A DNA stretch of 64,000 nucleotides from Paracrocinitomix sp040880585 (GCA_040880585.1 JBBDID010000021.1:62001-126000), one strand, 5' to 3'. Shown: positions 1 through 9,216, counted from the stretch's first letter. The notes: generated by a model not told the origin, from the letters alone. Translations and numbers: made by a program.

Positions 1-2
1 TG

Positions 3-2183
3 GCTGAAAGGGATATGACAGTTGTTCAGGAAAGTGGGGTTGATTCTTACGTGGCGGATGAACTGATTGTATCAATTAATCCTGATTCTATGATCACGTC
101 AACCGTCAATGACAAAGACAAGATCTTTGGAGAATTGGATGAGTTTGTTACTGCCGGAGTAATCAGTGATCTGTCAACTGTTTATCCGTCAATTAACTGG
201 AACAGGGTCAGAACATATAAAATTCACAAGAGGTTAACAACAAATGATACCACAACCATCACCAGGACCGGTTATGAAATGGAAATGCCAAAATTCTGGG
301 CACACCTGTTAATTTCAATTCCGAATGAAGATGAATTGGCGGTACTGGATAGCCTGGACAACAGTTCCATCCACTTATCTGTGAATGGAGTTGAATTAAA
401 TGATCTTTTTTCATTGGCAGCTGACCCTTTATATACTACAAACCAGTGGTCAATGTATGAAAGCACCACCTATCCTGATGCTGATATAGGTACAGACGGT
501 GCATGGAATTACGAAACAGGTAAAGATCACATCAAAGTGGGCGTATTTGATACAGGAATCATGTATTCACATCAAGATCTGGGTGGCAGTATTGACCCCA
601 ACGGAAAGATCAAAGATGGCTGGGATTACACAGCAGGTTCCGGTATGCCAATCACTTCTGTTCCGAATAACGGAGATGAAAATGGCCACGGAACAAAAGT
701 TGCAGGCGTAATAGGTGCGCTTAAAGACAATGAAACAGGTATTGCCGGAATAGCAGGCGGTTACTGGCCTTATGCCCCGGGTGAAGTCATTCAGGGTGAT
801 CCTGACCCGCTTGAGAACAGAGGCGTTTCACTTTACGCTTTAAAGGTAGGCTATAGTAGTGGATATATAGACGGATCAGTAGTTGAAGAAGCACTCACAG
901 AAGGCGCATCCAATTCTACCACAGGTTACGGATACGGCCTTGATATTTTGAACTGTAGTTTTGTTAAGAATATTGATGCATTTGATGATTCTGTTTGGAA
1001 TGCCATGTCAGAGGCTCAGGAGTATGTGTTCAGAAATGGCGCCGTTTTAGTTGCTGCCAAGGGAAATAATGGACAAAATTCCTACGCAACGCCTGCCTAT
1101 GCCTGGCGTGAATATTGGGTCGTAGCTGTAGGTGGTAGCGATACGCTTGGTAATTACCATTCAAGTGCTAATTATGGAAATCAAATGGATCTGGTAGCAC
1201 CTTATTCCAGTCAATTGGCTTACACTACAGACAATGATGCAAATAATGATTATGGTAGTTTCAGCGGCACTTCAAGTGCAACTGCTCATGTCTCCGGTGT
1301 GGCAGCACTAATGATGAGTTATATTAATGATGAAACGCCATCAGCCGCAAATCTTTTTCCGGATGATGTGGAATATTTGATCAAACATTATGCTAATGAT
1401 ATTGACGAATTACCCGCTGATTTTGGCTATGATGACCTTACAGGTTATGGCTTATTAAATGCTGATAGCACTATGGAATACCTGGATACGACCCAGTACC
1501 TGATCAGGCATTACTTCACCGAATTTGTATTTGATTCTTCAAATTGGGCAAGTCAGGATGGGTTTACTGTTAAGTACAAAGACGGTAATATCTACAAAGT
1601 AAGAGCATATTATATGACAGATGGAGTGAATCATACCTTAAACCCGGGAGATGTTATCCTAAACTCATGGCCGCTTAATAGTTATTGCAATACGGCATTC
1701 ATTGGGTCTACATTTGGGCAGGCACAATGTACGTACATTATGGATTTAACCAATGTGACCAATACATCTGCAAATTGTGTAGGGCACACTTTTAGGTTTG
1801 AAAAAGATGCAAATGGCAATCCATTAGCTAACCCGTTTTGGTGGCCTATAGCTCCAAATGATATGGTGAAAATGGGCTATACCCTACACCTTGAAACGGC
1901 TTATGCCGGTATAGATGAGCAAGAAAAAGAATTTGGATTCTCTTGTTTTCCAAATCCTTCCGAATCTATGCTCACCGTGCAGTTTGAACTGCTTGAACAA
2001 AGCAAAGTAGCTGTAGAAGTCTTTGATTTACAAGGTAGGCTTGTGCAAACCATTGCGCTAAAAAATCACCCGGCAGGGCAACAAAACATCAATTTAAACG
2101 TCAAGTCTTTATCTAATGGTGTTTACACGGTTAGGTTAAGGATTAATAATACATATTACAATGAAAAATTTATTAAGAAATAG
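3..2183 (+). CDS. S8 subtilisin-like protease with T9SS sorting domain (5' partial)
   Basis: Secreted serine protease of peptidase family S8. The frame is open to the left edge, so the first visible Met (base 15) is probably internal and the signal peptide lies outside the window. Counting from that Met, the triad is Asp179 (VFDTG), His225 (NGHGT) and Ser420 (GTSSATAHVSG), in the usual S8 order and with the usual surrounding motifs, so the enzyme should be active. Residues ~490-630 are an unrecognised beta-rich stretch. Residues ~641-722 form a type A C-terminal sorting domain (FPNPSE, LQGRLV, SNGVYTVRL, basic tail), so the enzyme is expected to cross the outer membrane by type IX secretion. 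The last 23 bases overlap the start of the following lipoprotein gene. Substrate unknown. Confidence 0.92.
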   Translation, partial: AERDMTVVQESGVDSYVADELIVSINPDSMITSTVNDKDKIFGELDEFVTAGVISDLSTVYPSINWNRVRTYKIHKRLTTNDTTTITRTGYEMEMPKFWAHLLISIPNEDELAVLDSLDNSSIHLSVNGVELNDLFSLAADPLYTTNQWSMYESTTYPDADIGTDGAWNYETGKDHIKVGVFDTGIMYSHQDLGGSIDPNGKIKDGWDYTAGSGMPITSVPNNGDENGHGTKVAGVIGALKDNETGIAGIAGGYWPYAPGEVIQGDPDPLENRGVSLYALKVGYSSGYIDGSVVEEALTEGASNSTTGYGYGLDILNCSFVKNIDAFDDSVWNAMSEAQEYVFRNGAVLVAAKGNNGQNSYATPAYAWREYWVVAVGGSDTLGNYHSSANYGNQMDLVAPYSSQLAYTTDNDANNDYGSFSGTSSATAHVSGVAALMMSYINDETPSAANLFPDDVEYLIKHYANDIDELPADFGYDDLTGYGLLNADSTMEYLDTTQYLIRHYFTEFVFDSSNWASQDGFTVKYKDGNIYKVRAYYMTDGVNHTLNPGDVILNSWPLNSYCNTAFIGSTFGQAQCTYIMDLTNVTNTSANCVGHTFRFEKDANGNPLANPFWWPIAPNDMVKMGYTLHLETAYAGIDEQEKEFGFSCFPNPSESMLTVQFELLEQSKVAVEVFDLQGRLVQTIALKNHPAGQQNINLNVKSLSNGVYTVRLRINNTYYNEKFIKK

Positions 2184-2233
2184 TTTTCTGGGTTTCTTAG
2201 TTATTTCAGCTATGGTGGGGTGTCGTAAAGACA
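2154..2233 (+). repeat. leader repeat unit 1 of 4 (lipoprotein signal peptide)
   Basis: An 80-bp segment covering seven bases upstream of the ATG, the signal peptide, the lipobox and the CRKD codons. It recurs almost unchanged at 3242-3321, 5337-5416 and 6365-6444. Here the first part also encodes the last codons of the S8 sorting domain. The later copies keep these bases but are preceded by the end of the previous lipoprotein gene instead, which points to this copy as the original. Confidence 0.9.
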
Positions 2234-3237
2234 CCCCTGTAGTTGAAGAAGCAAATGAGACAGATAGCACTACAGTTGTAAATAATTGTCAGGACTTACC
2301 ACCCGAGCCGGGAATTGGATATCAATATTTAGTTGATGGACCTCAATATTTAGCACCGTGTTTTAACCCTAACAATTCAAATGAATTTGTTTATTTGCGA
2401 ACAGGAACAGCATCCGTTGCTGAATTAATAAAGTACGATCTTTTGTCACATACGGAAATGGTTTTGTGTAATTCTGTAAATATCAGTACACCCCCTCAAT
2501 GGGGACGGCAAGGTTGGATAACGTTTTCAACTACTCAAAAGAAAGTTTGGAAAGTGTATGAAGATGGCTCACAGCTAACTCAATTAACTCAAGGAATTTC
2601 TGATAGCTACCCTTGTTTTAATTATAATGGCAATAAAATTTTTTACAACAGAGGAATTAATTATACATACACAACATTACAGCAAAACCCAGAACTCTAT
2701 AAAGAACATAAAATGATAATAGTAGATCTTGACGGAAATGTTCTTGACTCAATAATGATTGAGCATCAAAACTCTGATTACACAGGTATATTTGGTTATC
2801 AAACATGGACGGTAGCAGCCCTTGATATTGATGGTGTTTATTTCTTCGGAGGAATGGTAGAGACCAATACTTATGGTATTCATAAGTTAAGTTTTCAAGA
2901 CAGTATCATAACTCCCGTTGTTATATTGAGTGATCCGGGTATTGACGGCAGTCATTTACTGGGTTTAGATCAGAAGGCTAATACTGTGTACTATACGCGC
3001 CAGTGGGATGGTATTTACAAGTATGATCTTCAAAATTCAACAAACACAAAAATGAAATTGGGATGCGGAAGTAAGTACTATCAGACTATCAGTATTTCGA
3101 ATGATGGTATTAAGTTACTTGTTGAAAGAATAAATCGCACACCCCTTGAGAATGGCTATGAAGTTGATGAGCAAAGAGAAATCTGGTTAATTGATTTAAC
3201 AGACCCGGGTAAGGAGGAAAAAATATTGGGTGAATAA
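2161..3237 (+). CDS. PD40/TolB-like propeller lipoprotein, array copy 1
   Basis: Predicted lipoprotein of 358 aa. A signal peptide ends in a lipobox (SAMVGC) followed by RKD. The body has repeats typical of WD40-like PD40 propellers: a W-K-V-Y-E-D-G-S strand, then QLTQ, then P-x-F-x-x-x-G-x-x-I, seen around residues 130-170, and a final strand SNDGIKLLVE near residue 320. It ends in EIWLIDLTDPGKEEKILGE. The start lies inside the last codons of the S8 gene, but the signal peptide is convincing and the same start recurs in later copies. First of five related units; its N-terminal ~50 codons and its C-terminal 19 codons are the same as copy 4. Role unknown: PD40 proteins usually bind partners rather than catalyse. 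Function call is by fold pattern only. Confidence 0.85.
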   Translation: MKNLLRNSFLGFLVISAMVGCRKDTPVVEEANETDSTTVVNNCQDLPPEPGIGYQYLVDGPQYLAPCFNPNNSNEFVYLRTGTASVAELIKYDLLSHTEMVLCNSVNISTPPQWGRQGWITFSTTQKKVWKVYEDGSQLTQLTQGISDSYPCFNYNGNKIFYNRGINYTYTTLQQNPELYKEHKMIIVDLDGNVLDSIMIEHQNSDYTGIFGYQTWTVAALDIDGVYFFGGMVETNTYGIHKLSFQDSIITPVVILSDPGIDGSHLLGLDQKANTVYYTRQWDGIYKYDLQNSTNTKMKLGCGSKYYQTISISNDGIKLLVERINRTPLENGYEVDEQREIWLIDLTDPGKEEKILGE

Positions 3238-3241
3238 CCAG

Positions 3242-3321
3242 TATTACAATGAAAAATTTATTAAGAAATAGTTTTCTGGGTTTCTTAGTTATTTCAGCTA
3301 TGGTGGGCTGTCGAAAAGACA
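3242..3321 (+). repeat. leader repeat unit 2 of 4
   Basis: Second copy of the 80-bp leader described at 2154-2233. The ten bases before it (end of the copy-1 stop codon plus CCAG) are shared with the units at 5337 and 6365. This shows that the duplicated unit has a fixed junction just downstream of the previous lipoprotein stop codon. Confidence 0.88.
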
Positions 3322-4326
3322 GTCCGGTTTCTGATGATCCAATTAATAATCCTCAGGACACAGCAATTATTGACAGTTCAATTTGCGGTGGTGAATGTGA
3401 AGATTTTCCACAATCCCCTGAACTGGGTTGGTTTTATCAAAGTTCCGGGCCCCAATACAAGGCTCCTTGTTTTAACCCAAATAACCCGAATGAGTTTGTT
3501 TTTTTTGCGAACGGGAACAGCTCCTGTAGCCGAGCTTGTTAAATATGATATTGTTAATCAGACCGAAACGGTTTTATGTAATACATTACAAATAGCTTAC
3601 CCTCCTAAATGGGGTAGGTCAGGGTGGATTACTTTTGCAACCTTACAAAATGAGGTTTGGAAAATAAAGCCGGATGGAACGCAATTAACGCAACTAACGT
3701 TTGGTTCTTACGATAGGTCCCCTATGTTTGATTATTCAGGTAATCGTATTATTTATTATCGTGATAGGAGCTATTCTAATGCTGAACTTTCAGCAAATCC
3801 TGATCTGTACAAGGAATACAAGATGATTGTAATAGATTTAAATGGAAATACAATTGATTCAGTAATGGCTATTAATGTAATTCCTGACAATTACTATCAG
3901 AAATGGACTTATGCAGATTTTAACGGCCTAGAGGAAGTTTATTTTATTGGAGGAGCAGGAACTTCTGCTGGAATTTATAAAATGAACTCAGATTTATATT
4001 ATATTGAACAACCGTACATTGTAACACTATATCCAAATAGTGGCTTTGTTTATGGCTTTGACCAAACACAAGGGGCTTTATACTACTCAAAATACAGGAA
4101 TGGACTATACAGAACTGACATACAAACTGGCGAAGAAGTAAAAATAAGAAATGGATGTGATACAAAGTATTTCCATTCTTTAACAGTTTCTGAAGATGGG
4201 AGCAATATTCTAGCGGAAGTTGTTATTTCAACGGTTCTAGACCAATATGGTAGTATTGATAGGCAACGTGAAATATGGTTAATTGATCCTCATACTTGTA
4301 ATGAAGAAAAAATATTAGGTGAATAA
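3249..4326 (+). pseudogene. PD40-like lipoprotein, array copy 2, frameshifted
   Basis: Same family as its neighbours but split into two frames. The first 94 or so codons (3249-3542) read through signal peptide, lipobox, linker and the NPNEFVF motif, then stop. The rest continues one frame over from about base 3500 (RTGTAPVAELVKY...) to the stop at 4326. The break is at 3499-3506, where eight T replace the seven needed to keep the frame (intact copies read NEFVYLRTGT here). One extra T restores or breaks the gene, so it may be a pseudogene, a homopolymer phase-variation site or a sequencing error. The signal peptide matches copies 1 and 4, but the linker after CRKD (SPVSDDPINN...) is identical to copy 3, so the copy is a mosaic. 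Confidence 0.82.
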
Positions 4327-5332
4327 GATTTTTCTCATATTTTTTAGTGTTTTCCTGTTGTCTTGTCGTAAAGACAGTCCGGTTTCTGATGATCCAATTA
4401 ATAATCCTCAGGACACAGCAATTATTGACAGTTCAATTTGCGGTGGTGAATGTGAAGATTTTCCACAATCCCCTGAACTGGGTTGGTTTTATCAAAGTTC
4501 CGGGCCCCAATACAAGGCTCCTTGTTTTAACCCAAATAACTCAGATGAATTTGTTTATTTAAGGACTGGAGTTTCTGGAACGGAATTGGTCAGGTACAAC
4601 ATATCAACTCAATCCGAAGTTGTGTTAACAAACTCTATGAGTATCACTTCGCAACCGCAATGGGGTAAGCAGGGATGGATAATATTCACAGTACTGGGTA
4701 ACAGAATATGGAAAATTCATGAAAATGGAACAGGACTAGAACAAATAACTTTTTTTGAAAGCCTGAAACCATCTTTTGATACGGACGGTAGTAACTTTAT
4801 TTGTATGGGTGGTCATCCAAGTATATCTATTGGTTATAGACCTGTTTTAGATTTAAATGGTAGTTTAATTGATTCCGTTTATATGGGGTATAATGACCGA
4901 ATAATTGGTTATCCTTATTTTCCTTTAGACTCATTTTTTCATAAAGGATATTTTGCATATGCAGATCATGCATTTAGTGACCCACTGAGGTTAGGGGTTT
5001 GTTTGTATACTGGTACAGATATTCTAGAATTAAGTTCGTATTTTGGTCACAATAATTTTCTTGATTTAACAGCCAATTCAAACCATCTATTTTATTCAGA
5101 ATATAGAGATAAACTAACTAAAATAGATCTAAGCAGTTTAAATATAGAAACCTTCCGATCCGGCTGCGATACTAGATATTATAATCATATCGATATTTCA
5201 CCTGATGGTACAAAGATACTGGCGCAGAAAGTAATTTCTACGATTATAGATGAATATGGTATTGATGAACAGCATGAAATTTGGTTGTTAGACGTTAATA
5301 GTTGTGAAGGGCAAAAGATATTAGGTGAATAA
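4319..5332 (+). CDS. PD40/TolB-like propeller lipoprotein, array copy 3
   Basis: Predicted lipoprotein of 337 aa that begins with GTG, overlapping the last eight bases of copy 2 (GTGAATAA). Its signal peptide (NKIFLIFFSVFLLSC) differs from the other copies, but the ~55 codons after the lipobox are identical to copy 2. The body shows PD40-like strands (IWKIHENGTGLEQIT, PSFDTDGSNF, ISPDGTKILAQ) and ends EIWLLDVNSCEGQKILGE. The GTG start is chosen because the signal peptide begins there and no ATG precedes it. The overlap suggests translational coupling if copy 2 is read through. Function unknown beyond a surface or periplasmic propeller. Confidence 0.85.
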   Translation: MNKIFLIFFSVFLLSCRKDSPVSDDPINNPQDTAIIDSSICGGECEDFPQSPELGWFYQSSGPQYKAPCFNPNNSDEFVYLRTGVSGTELVRYNISTQSEVVLTNSMSITSQPQWGKQGWIIFTVLGNRIWKIHENGTGLEQITFFESLKPSFDTDGSNFICMGGHPSISIGYRPVLDLNGSLIDSVYMGYNDRIIGYPYFPLDSFFHKGYFAYADHAFSDPLRLGVCLYTGTDILELSSYFGHNNFLDLTANSNHLFYSEYRDKLTKIDLSSLNIETFRSGCDTRYYNHIDISPDGTKILAQKVISTIIDEYGIDEQHEIWLLDVNSCEGQKILGE

Positions 5333-5336
5333 CCAG

Positions 5337-5416
5337 TATTACAATGAAAAATTTATTAAGAAATAGTTTTCTGGGTTTCTTAGTTATTTCAGCTATGGTG
5401 GGGTGTCGTAAAGACA
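5337..5416 (+). repeat. leader repeat unit 3 of 4
   Basis: Third copy of the 80-bp leader. Identity with unit 1 continues past its end for about 75 further bases, into the copy-4 linker region (to about base 5490). Confidence 0.88.
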
Positions 5417-6360
5417 CCCCTGTAGTTGAAGAAGCAAATGAGACAGATAGCACTACAGTTGTAAATAATTGTCAGGACTTACCACCTGAAAGTGGTATTG
5501 GTTATCAGTATGAAAAAAACGGACCTCAATATTTAGCTCCATGCTTTAATCCTAACAATTCAAATGAATTTGTTTATTTACGAACAGGTACGGCATCTGT
5601 CGCTGAATTGGTAAAGTATGACCTTTTGTCAAACACAGAAACTGTTTTATGTAATAGCATTAATATTATTAGTAAGCCAGATTGGGGTAGGACGGGTTGG
5701 ATTATTTTTACTACAGCAGATTTTCACGTTTGGAAAATTTTTGAAGATGGCTCAGGATTACAACAGGTAACGTTAGAACAAGCACAAAAACCAATTTTTG
5801 ATTTTGAAGGGGAAAGATTCTTAGTTATGAGCCACGAAGTACAGTTGTCAAATGATTTCAGACCTATTTATGATTTGTTTGGGAACTTGGTAGATTCTGT
5901 GAAATATGTCTTTAATAATATTTATACAGGTTATCCGTACTATTCATTAAACAGTTCATTCAATACTTGTTTTCAGTTCTATTCTGATCATGACTATCCA
6001 GGCAACTCTAGAATAGGTATTTGTAAAATTCAGGAAGACAGCTTGATTCAAGAGTTAAATTCGTTTATTTATGATGGAGATATAGGAAGTCTAGTTTGTG
6101 CTAACAACGCCATTTATTACTCTGAATACTGGGGGAGTATATATAAAATTGATCTGAATACTTTAATAACTAGCATTTTCAAAGAAGGCTGTCAAACACA
6201 GAGTGATTATGTACTGAGTCTTTCACCTGATGGTAACAAAATGCTCGTGGAACGAATGTTTTTCACACTAGGCGAAAACATGATCGTAGATGAACAACAC
6301 GAAATCTGGTTAATTGATTTAACAGATCCGGGTAAGGAGGAAAAAATATTGGGTGAATAA
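5344..6360 (+). CDS. PD40/TolB-like propeller lipoprotein, array copy 4
   Basis: Predicted lipoprotein of 338 aa. The leader, signal peptide and ~50 N-terminal codons repeat copy 1 nearly base for base, as do the last codons (EIWLIDLTDPGKEEKILGE). The middle (residues ~130-310) is clearly divergent and closer in style to copy 3 (FRPIYDLFGNLVDSV against YRPVLDLNGSLIDSV). PD40-like strands include VWKIFEDGSGLQQVT and LSPDGNKMLVE. Conserved ends with a divergent core suggest recombination among copies or strong diversification of the exposed face. Lipobox SAMVGC. Exact role unknown. Confidence 0.85.
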   Translation: MKNLLRNSFLGFLVISAMVGCRKDTPVVEEANETDSTTVVNNCQDLPPESGIGYQYEKNGPQYLAPCFNPNNSNEFVYLRTGTASVAELVKYDLLSNTETVLCNSINIISKPDWGRTGWIIFTTADFHVWKIFEDGSGLQQVTLEQAQKPIFDFEGERFLVMSHEVQLSNDFRPIYDLFGNLVDSVKYVFNNIYTGYPYYSLNSSFNTCFQFYSDHDYPGNSRIGICKIQEDSLIQELNSFIYDGDIGSLVCANNAIYYSEYWGSIYKIDLNTLITSIFKEGCQTQSDYVLSLSPDGNKMLVERMFFTLGENMIVDEQHEIWLIDLTDPGKEEKILGE

Positions 6361-6364
6361 CCAG

Positions 6365-6444
6365 TATTACAATGAAAAATTTATTAAGAAATAGTTTTCT
6401 AGGTTTCTTAGTTATTTCAGCTATGGTGGGGTGTCGTAAAGACA
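6365..6444 (+). repeat. leader repeat unit 4 of 4
   Basis: Fourth copy of the 80-bp leader, again directly preceded by the GAATAACCAG junction. It belongs to the truncated copy 5. Confidence 0.85.
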
Positions 6445-6500
6445 GCCTTGTAGTTAACCACCAATTATTTTTAATGTCATTGAGGGTACTGATTCTATAG
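6372..6500 (+). pseudogene. lipoprotein array copy 5, 5' remnant
   Basis: A stub of 42 codons: intact signal peptide and lipobox identical to copies 1 and 4 (one silent change), CRKD, then unrelated residues and a TAG stop at 6498-6500. No propeller sequence follows in any frame. It marks the end of the array and looks like a truncated duplication. The remaining 165 bases up to the next gene (6501-6665) hold nothing I can recognise, apart from the likely promoter and leader of that gene. Confidence 0.8.
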
Positions 6501-6665
6501 CAGTTGTCCCCGCCAAATACTAGACATCTTCGGACGGGTAGCAGGGGTTTACGTGCTGCGTATTTCATCTGATGAGAATTACGCCATTTCAAAGTTTGTG
6601 AAGCTTTAGCACCTATTTATTGTAATGCAACGTTACCGGGCGGATTTTCGTTTAAATATTGAAAA

Positions 6666-7427
6666 ATGAAAGAGTTGATATTAATAATTGCGTGTTTCAC
6701 TTATGGTTCAGGTATGTGCCAATGCGATATTAGCTTTGCTCAATTCAACCCGTTATGTGCAGGTATTTGCGCAGGTCAAATTAATGCAACCCCTTCAGGA
6801 ACTGCTCCATTTACGTACAATTGGTCAACGGGTGATACCACAGCTATTGTTGACAGTCTTTGTGCAGGAACTTATACACTGACCATTACGGATGACCTGA
6901 GTTGTATTCATACGGATTCAACCATTATTATGGAACCGGACACTTTTATTGTTGATGCCTATTTGATTAGTAACGCTTCTGATGTTGGTGAATGTGATGG
7001 ACAAATTGGCTGGACTACTCAAGGCGGTGTACCAGACTATACTATATACTGGAAGGACTGTAATACACAGCAATACTACTGGGGATTTCCAGGGTTTTGT
7101 GCAGGTGATTATTATTGTATTTTCACGGATTCAAATGGGTGCATTGATTCATCTAATTGTGTAACTATTGACGTGTTTTCAGGTCTTAAGGTGCTCAATA
7201 CGAATGATTTCATTTATTACCCTAATCCCGTAACTGACAAATTAAATCTGGTTATACACAACGCTAAAAATGCTGTTTTTCAAATCTATTCTGTATCTGG
7301 ACAACTAATCAAATCGGGAACAACTCAGAATAGTCAAATTGATATATCTGATATTGCATCCGGGCAATACATTCTGAGGGTTTTAGTCGAACAAAGCACT
7401 TATTCAATGCGAATGACAAAAGAGTAG
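6666..7427 (+). CDS. short SprB-like repeat protein with T9SS sorting domain
   Basis: Exported protein of 253 aa. A signal peptide ends near residue 19 (GSGMCQC). Residues ~20-90 read as one SprB-type repeat (PLCAGICAGQINAT, YNWSTGDTT, LCAGTYTLTITD). Residues ~100-165 form a second Cys-rich module (CDGQIGWTTQGG, FCAGDYYCIFTDSNGC). The C-terminus (residues ~180-253; YYPNPVTDKLNL, SVSGQLIKSG, GQYILRVLV) is a type A T9SS sorting domain. SprB itself is a giant gliding adhesin; this protein has only one or two repeat modules, so a direct gliding role is not implied. First of three paralogues (also at 7451 and 9453). Likely surface-exposed or secreted; partner unknown. Confidence 0.87.
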   Translation: MKELILIIACFTYGSGMCQCDISFAQFNPLCAGICAGQINATPSGTAPFTYNWSTGDTTAIVDSLCAGTYTLTITDDLSCIHTDSTIIMEPDTFIVDAYLISNASDVGECDGQIGWTTQGGVPDYTIYWKDCNTQQYYWGFPGFCAGDYYCIFTDSNGCIDSSNCVTIDVFSGLKVLNTNDFIYYPNPVTDKLNLVIHNAKNAVFQIYSVSGQLIKSGTTQNSQIDISDIASGQYILRVLVEQSTYSMRMTKE

Positions 7428-7450
7428 TGTTGAATTTAAAAATCTGGAAA

Positions 7451-8230
7451 ATGAAAAAGTTGATATTAATAGCTATTCTGCTTTTCATAATAAACAGAGG
7501 ATCTAGTCAGTGCAGTGTCTCTCTCTTTTTTGCTGATCCAGCCTGTGCAGGGATATGTAATGGTTCGGCGGCAATGAACACAGTTTCCGGGACAGCCCCC
7601 TTTAGCTTCAGTTGGTCAACCGGCGATACTACCATTTGGATTGACAACCTTTGTCCAGGCACATATTCCTTAACCATTACTGACAGTTTGGGTTGTGTTT
7701 ATACAGATTCTGTAACGCTTGTTGACCCACCACCAGACACAACATTTATTGTTGATGTTTTTTATATCGCTGGCACTTCCGGTGTAGGATGGTGTGATGG
7801 CGAGATTAATTTGACGGTTCAGGGAGGTACACCAAGCTACACTTATCATTGGAAAAATTGCGTTACAAATCAGGATATATGGCCAAACCCATACTTTTGT
7901 CCCGGGGAGTACTATTGTATTGCTGAAGATGACAATGGATGCCTTGATACTACGGATTGTATAACTGTTTCTGATCCGGTAGTAGGTTTACAGCTTAGTG
8001 CACATGATAATTTTGAAGTTTTCCCAAATCCAGTTAAAAACGAACTATATGTAACCGTGATAGGTACAATACCACAAAAATATAAAATATACTCTTTAAC
8101 TGGACAATTAATTGGATCAGGTTCTGTGAAGGAAAACAAAATTGATTTCAGTGATTTAAAACCGGGACAATATATTCTGAAGGTTATTTTGGAAGAGTGT
8201 ATCTATTCATCTTTTGTTGTGAAGGAATAA
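7451..8230 (+). CDS. short SprB-like repeat protein with T9SS sorting domain, paralogue 2
   Basis: Exported protein of 259 aa, closely similar to its upstream neighbour. It has a signal peptide (ending near GSSQC), an SprB-type repeat (PACAGICNGSAAMN, FSWSTGDTT, LCPGTYSLTITD), a second Cys-rich module (WCDGEINLTVQGG, FCPGEYYCIAEDDNGC) and a T9SS type A sorting domain (VFPNPVKNELYV, LTGQLIGSG, GQYILKVI). The frame is open from a GTG at 7427 that overlaps the upstream stop, but the ATG at 7451 is preferred: it starts the signal peptide and shares the GGAAAATGAAA context of the paralogue. The 23-bp gap suggests co-transcription with 6666-7427. Confidence 0.87.
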   Translation: MKKLILIAILLFIINRGSSQCSVSLFFADPACAGICNGSAAMNTVSGTAPFSFSWSTGDTTIWIDNLCPGTYSLTITDSLGCVYTDSVTLVDPPPDTTFIVDVFYIAGTSGVGWCDGEINLTVQGGTPSYTYHWKNCVTNQDIWPNPYFCPGEYYCIAEDDNGCLDTTDCITVSDPVVGLQLSAHDNFEVFPNPVKNELYVTVIGTIPQKYKIYSLTGQLIGSGSVKENKIDFSDLKPGQYILKVILEECIYSSFVVKE

Positions 8231-8460
8231 TAACTCAAGACAAACGAGCATGGTGTTTACTCTATTTGGGGAATTTAAAATTCGTAAATTTCAACTTAAT
8301 CAATCGGCTGAAATTTTAGGCGTATTACAGTATTCACAAAACAACTCAGCAATTTCTGTTTTATCTAAAGCACGTACCCCCATTTAATTCCATTTAAAAA
8401 ATTCACAAAGTACACTGCTGTGCAACAATATCGCATGGTTTTTCGTCTAGGTCTTGACAG

Positions 8461-9216
8461 ATGAAGAAGTTATTAATCATATTGAGTATCTTGATTTTGG
8501 TTGTGGGCTGTCGAAAAGACCCCGCACCGCCAAACTATCTTACATGCTCATGTTACGTTGATTCTTCATCAACTCAGTATTTTTTTAATGAACAATATGA
8601 TTTCGCGTATCAGGAAATCAGTAACGATCCAAATCATCCGGGATATGAAGAAATAATTCTTGATCCTGAAACTGTTTATTATTATTTAGGCAGATTATCA
8701 GCCATATACCAAAGCGCTAAGGATACAATTGGATCACTTCACGATATGCTGTTTAAATACAAAGTTCACAACCATGGATCCGGCAAGCCTGTGCTGAATA
8801 CACTCACTGTTAAGTTTACTGATTCCAGTTCACTAAGAAATGAATTAATGAACCAACTAGGTTATACCTCCAACAACTTATTGAATGAAGTTTATACTGT
8901 ATACGGGTTTAATTCCTTCTATTTTTCTCAGTTCAATGAAACAGTTATAATGTCGGGTACAAACTTTTATAACGTGCAAGCAACAAAAAATTTACTTGAA
9001 GGAATACCTGAAATAGAACAAGTAGAACTCAGTTATAATTTTATTGACGGAAATGTGATCACTCATCAAAAAATAGGTGAGGTAGACGAATTTATTTTTG
9101 ACTATGGTTGGGGTGATTGCCCTTCAGGATGTTTTGCGCACCATTATTGGAAGGTTCAGGTTGATAAGCAATGTAAGGTGAATCTGGTAACGGAATATGG
9201 TAATGAGCTTCAGTAA
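8461..9216 (+). CDS. hypothetical lipoprotein
   Basis: Protein of 251 aa with a clear lipoprotein signal (residues 1-17, lipobox VVGC, then RKDPAPP). I do not recognise the mature domain. It has Cys pairs near the start (CSCY) and near the end (DCPSGCFAHHYWKV, QCKVNL), so disulphides are possible, and a central stretch (KPVLNTLTVKFTDSSS) of mixed alpha/beta character. It sits between SprB-like paralogues, which suggests a place among surface proteins, but nothing in the sequence gives a function. A stem-loop with a T-rich tail follows about 95 bp downstream. Confidence 0.75.
   Translation: MKKLLIILSILILVVGCRKDPAPPNYLTCSCYVDSSSTQYFFNEQYDFAYQEISNDPNHPGYEEIILDPETVYYYLGRLSAIYQSAKDTIGSLHDMLFKYKVHNHGSGKPVLNTLTVKFTDSSSLRNELMNQLGYTSNNLLNEVYTVYGFNSFYFSQFNETVIMSGTNFYNVQATKNLLEGIPEIEQVELSYNFIDGNVITHQKIGEVDEFIFDYGWGDCPSGCFAHHYWKVQVDKQCKVNLVTEYGNELQ

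Noticed and set aside
3485..3515. Programmed ribosomal frameshift in copy 2
   Set aside because: No slippery heptamer with a downstream structure of the usual kind was seen, and intact copies use a normal frame; simple +1 T is the better account.
8250..8387. 45-codon plus-strand frame between an SprB-like gene and a lipoprotein (FKIRKFQLNQSAEILGV...)
   Set aside because: It starts with ATG and reads like protein in part, but it is short, isolated and matches no family I know; could be a gene relic.
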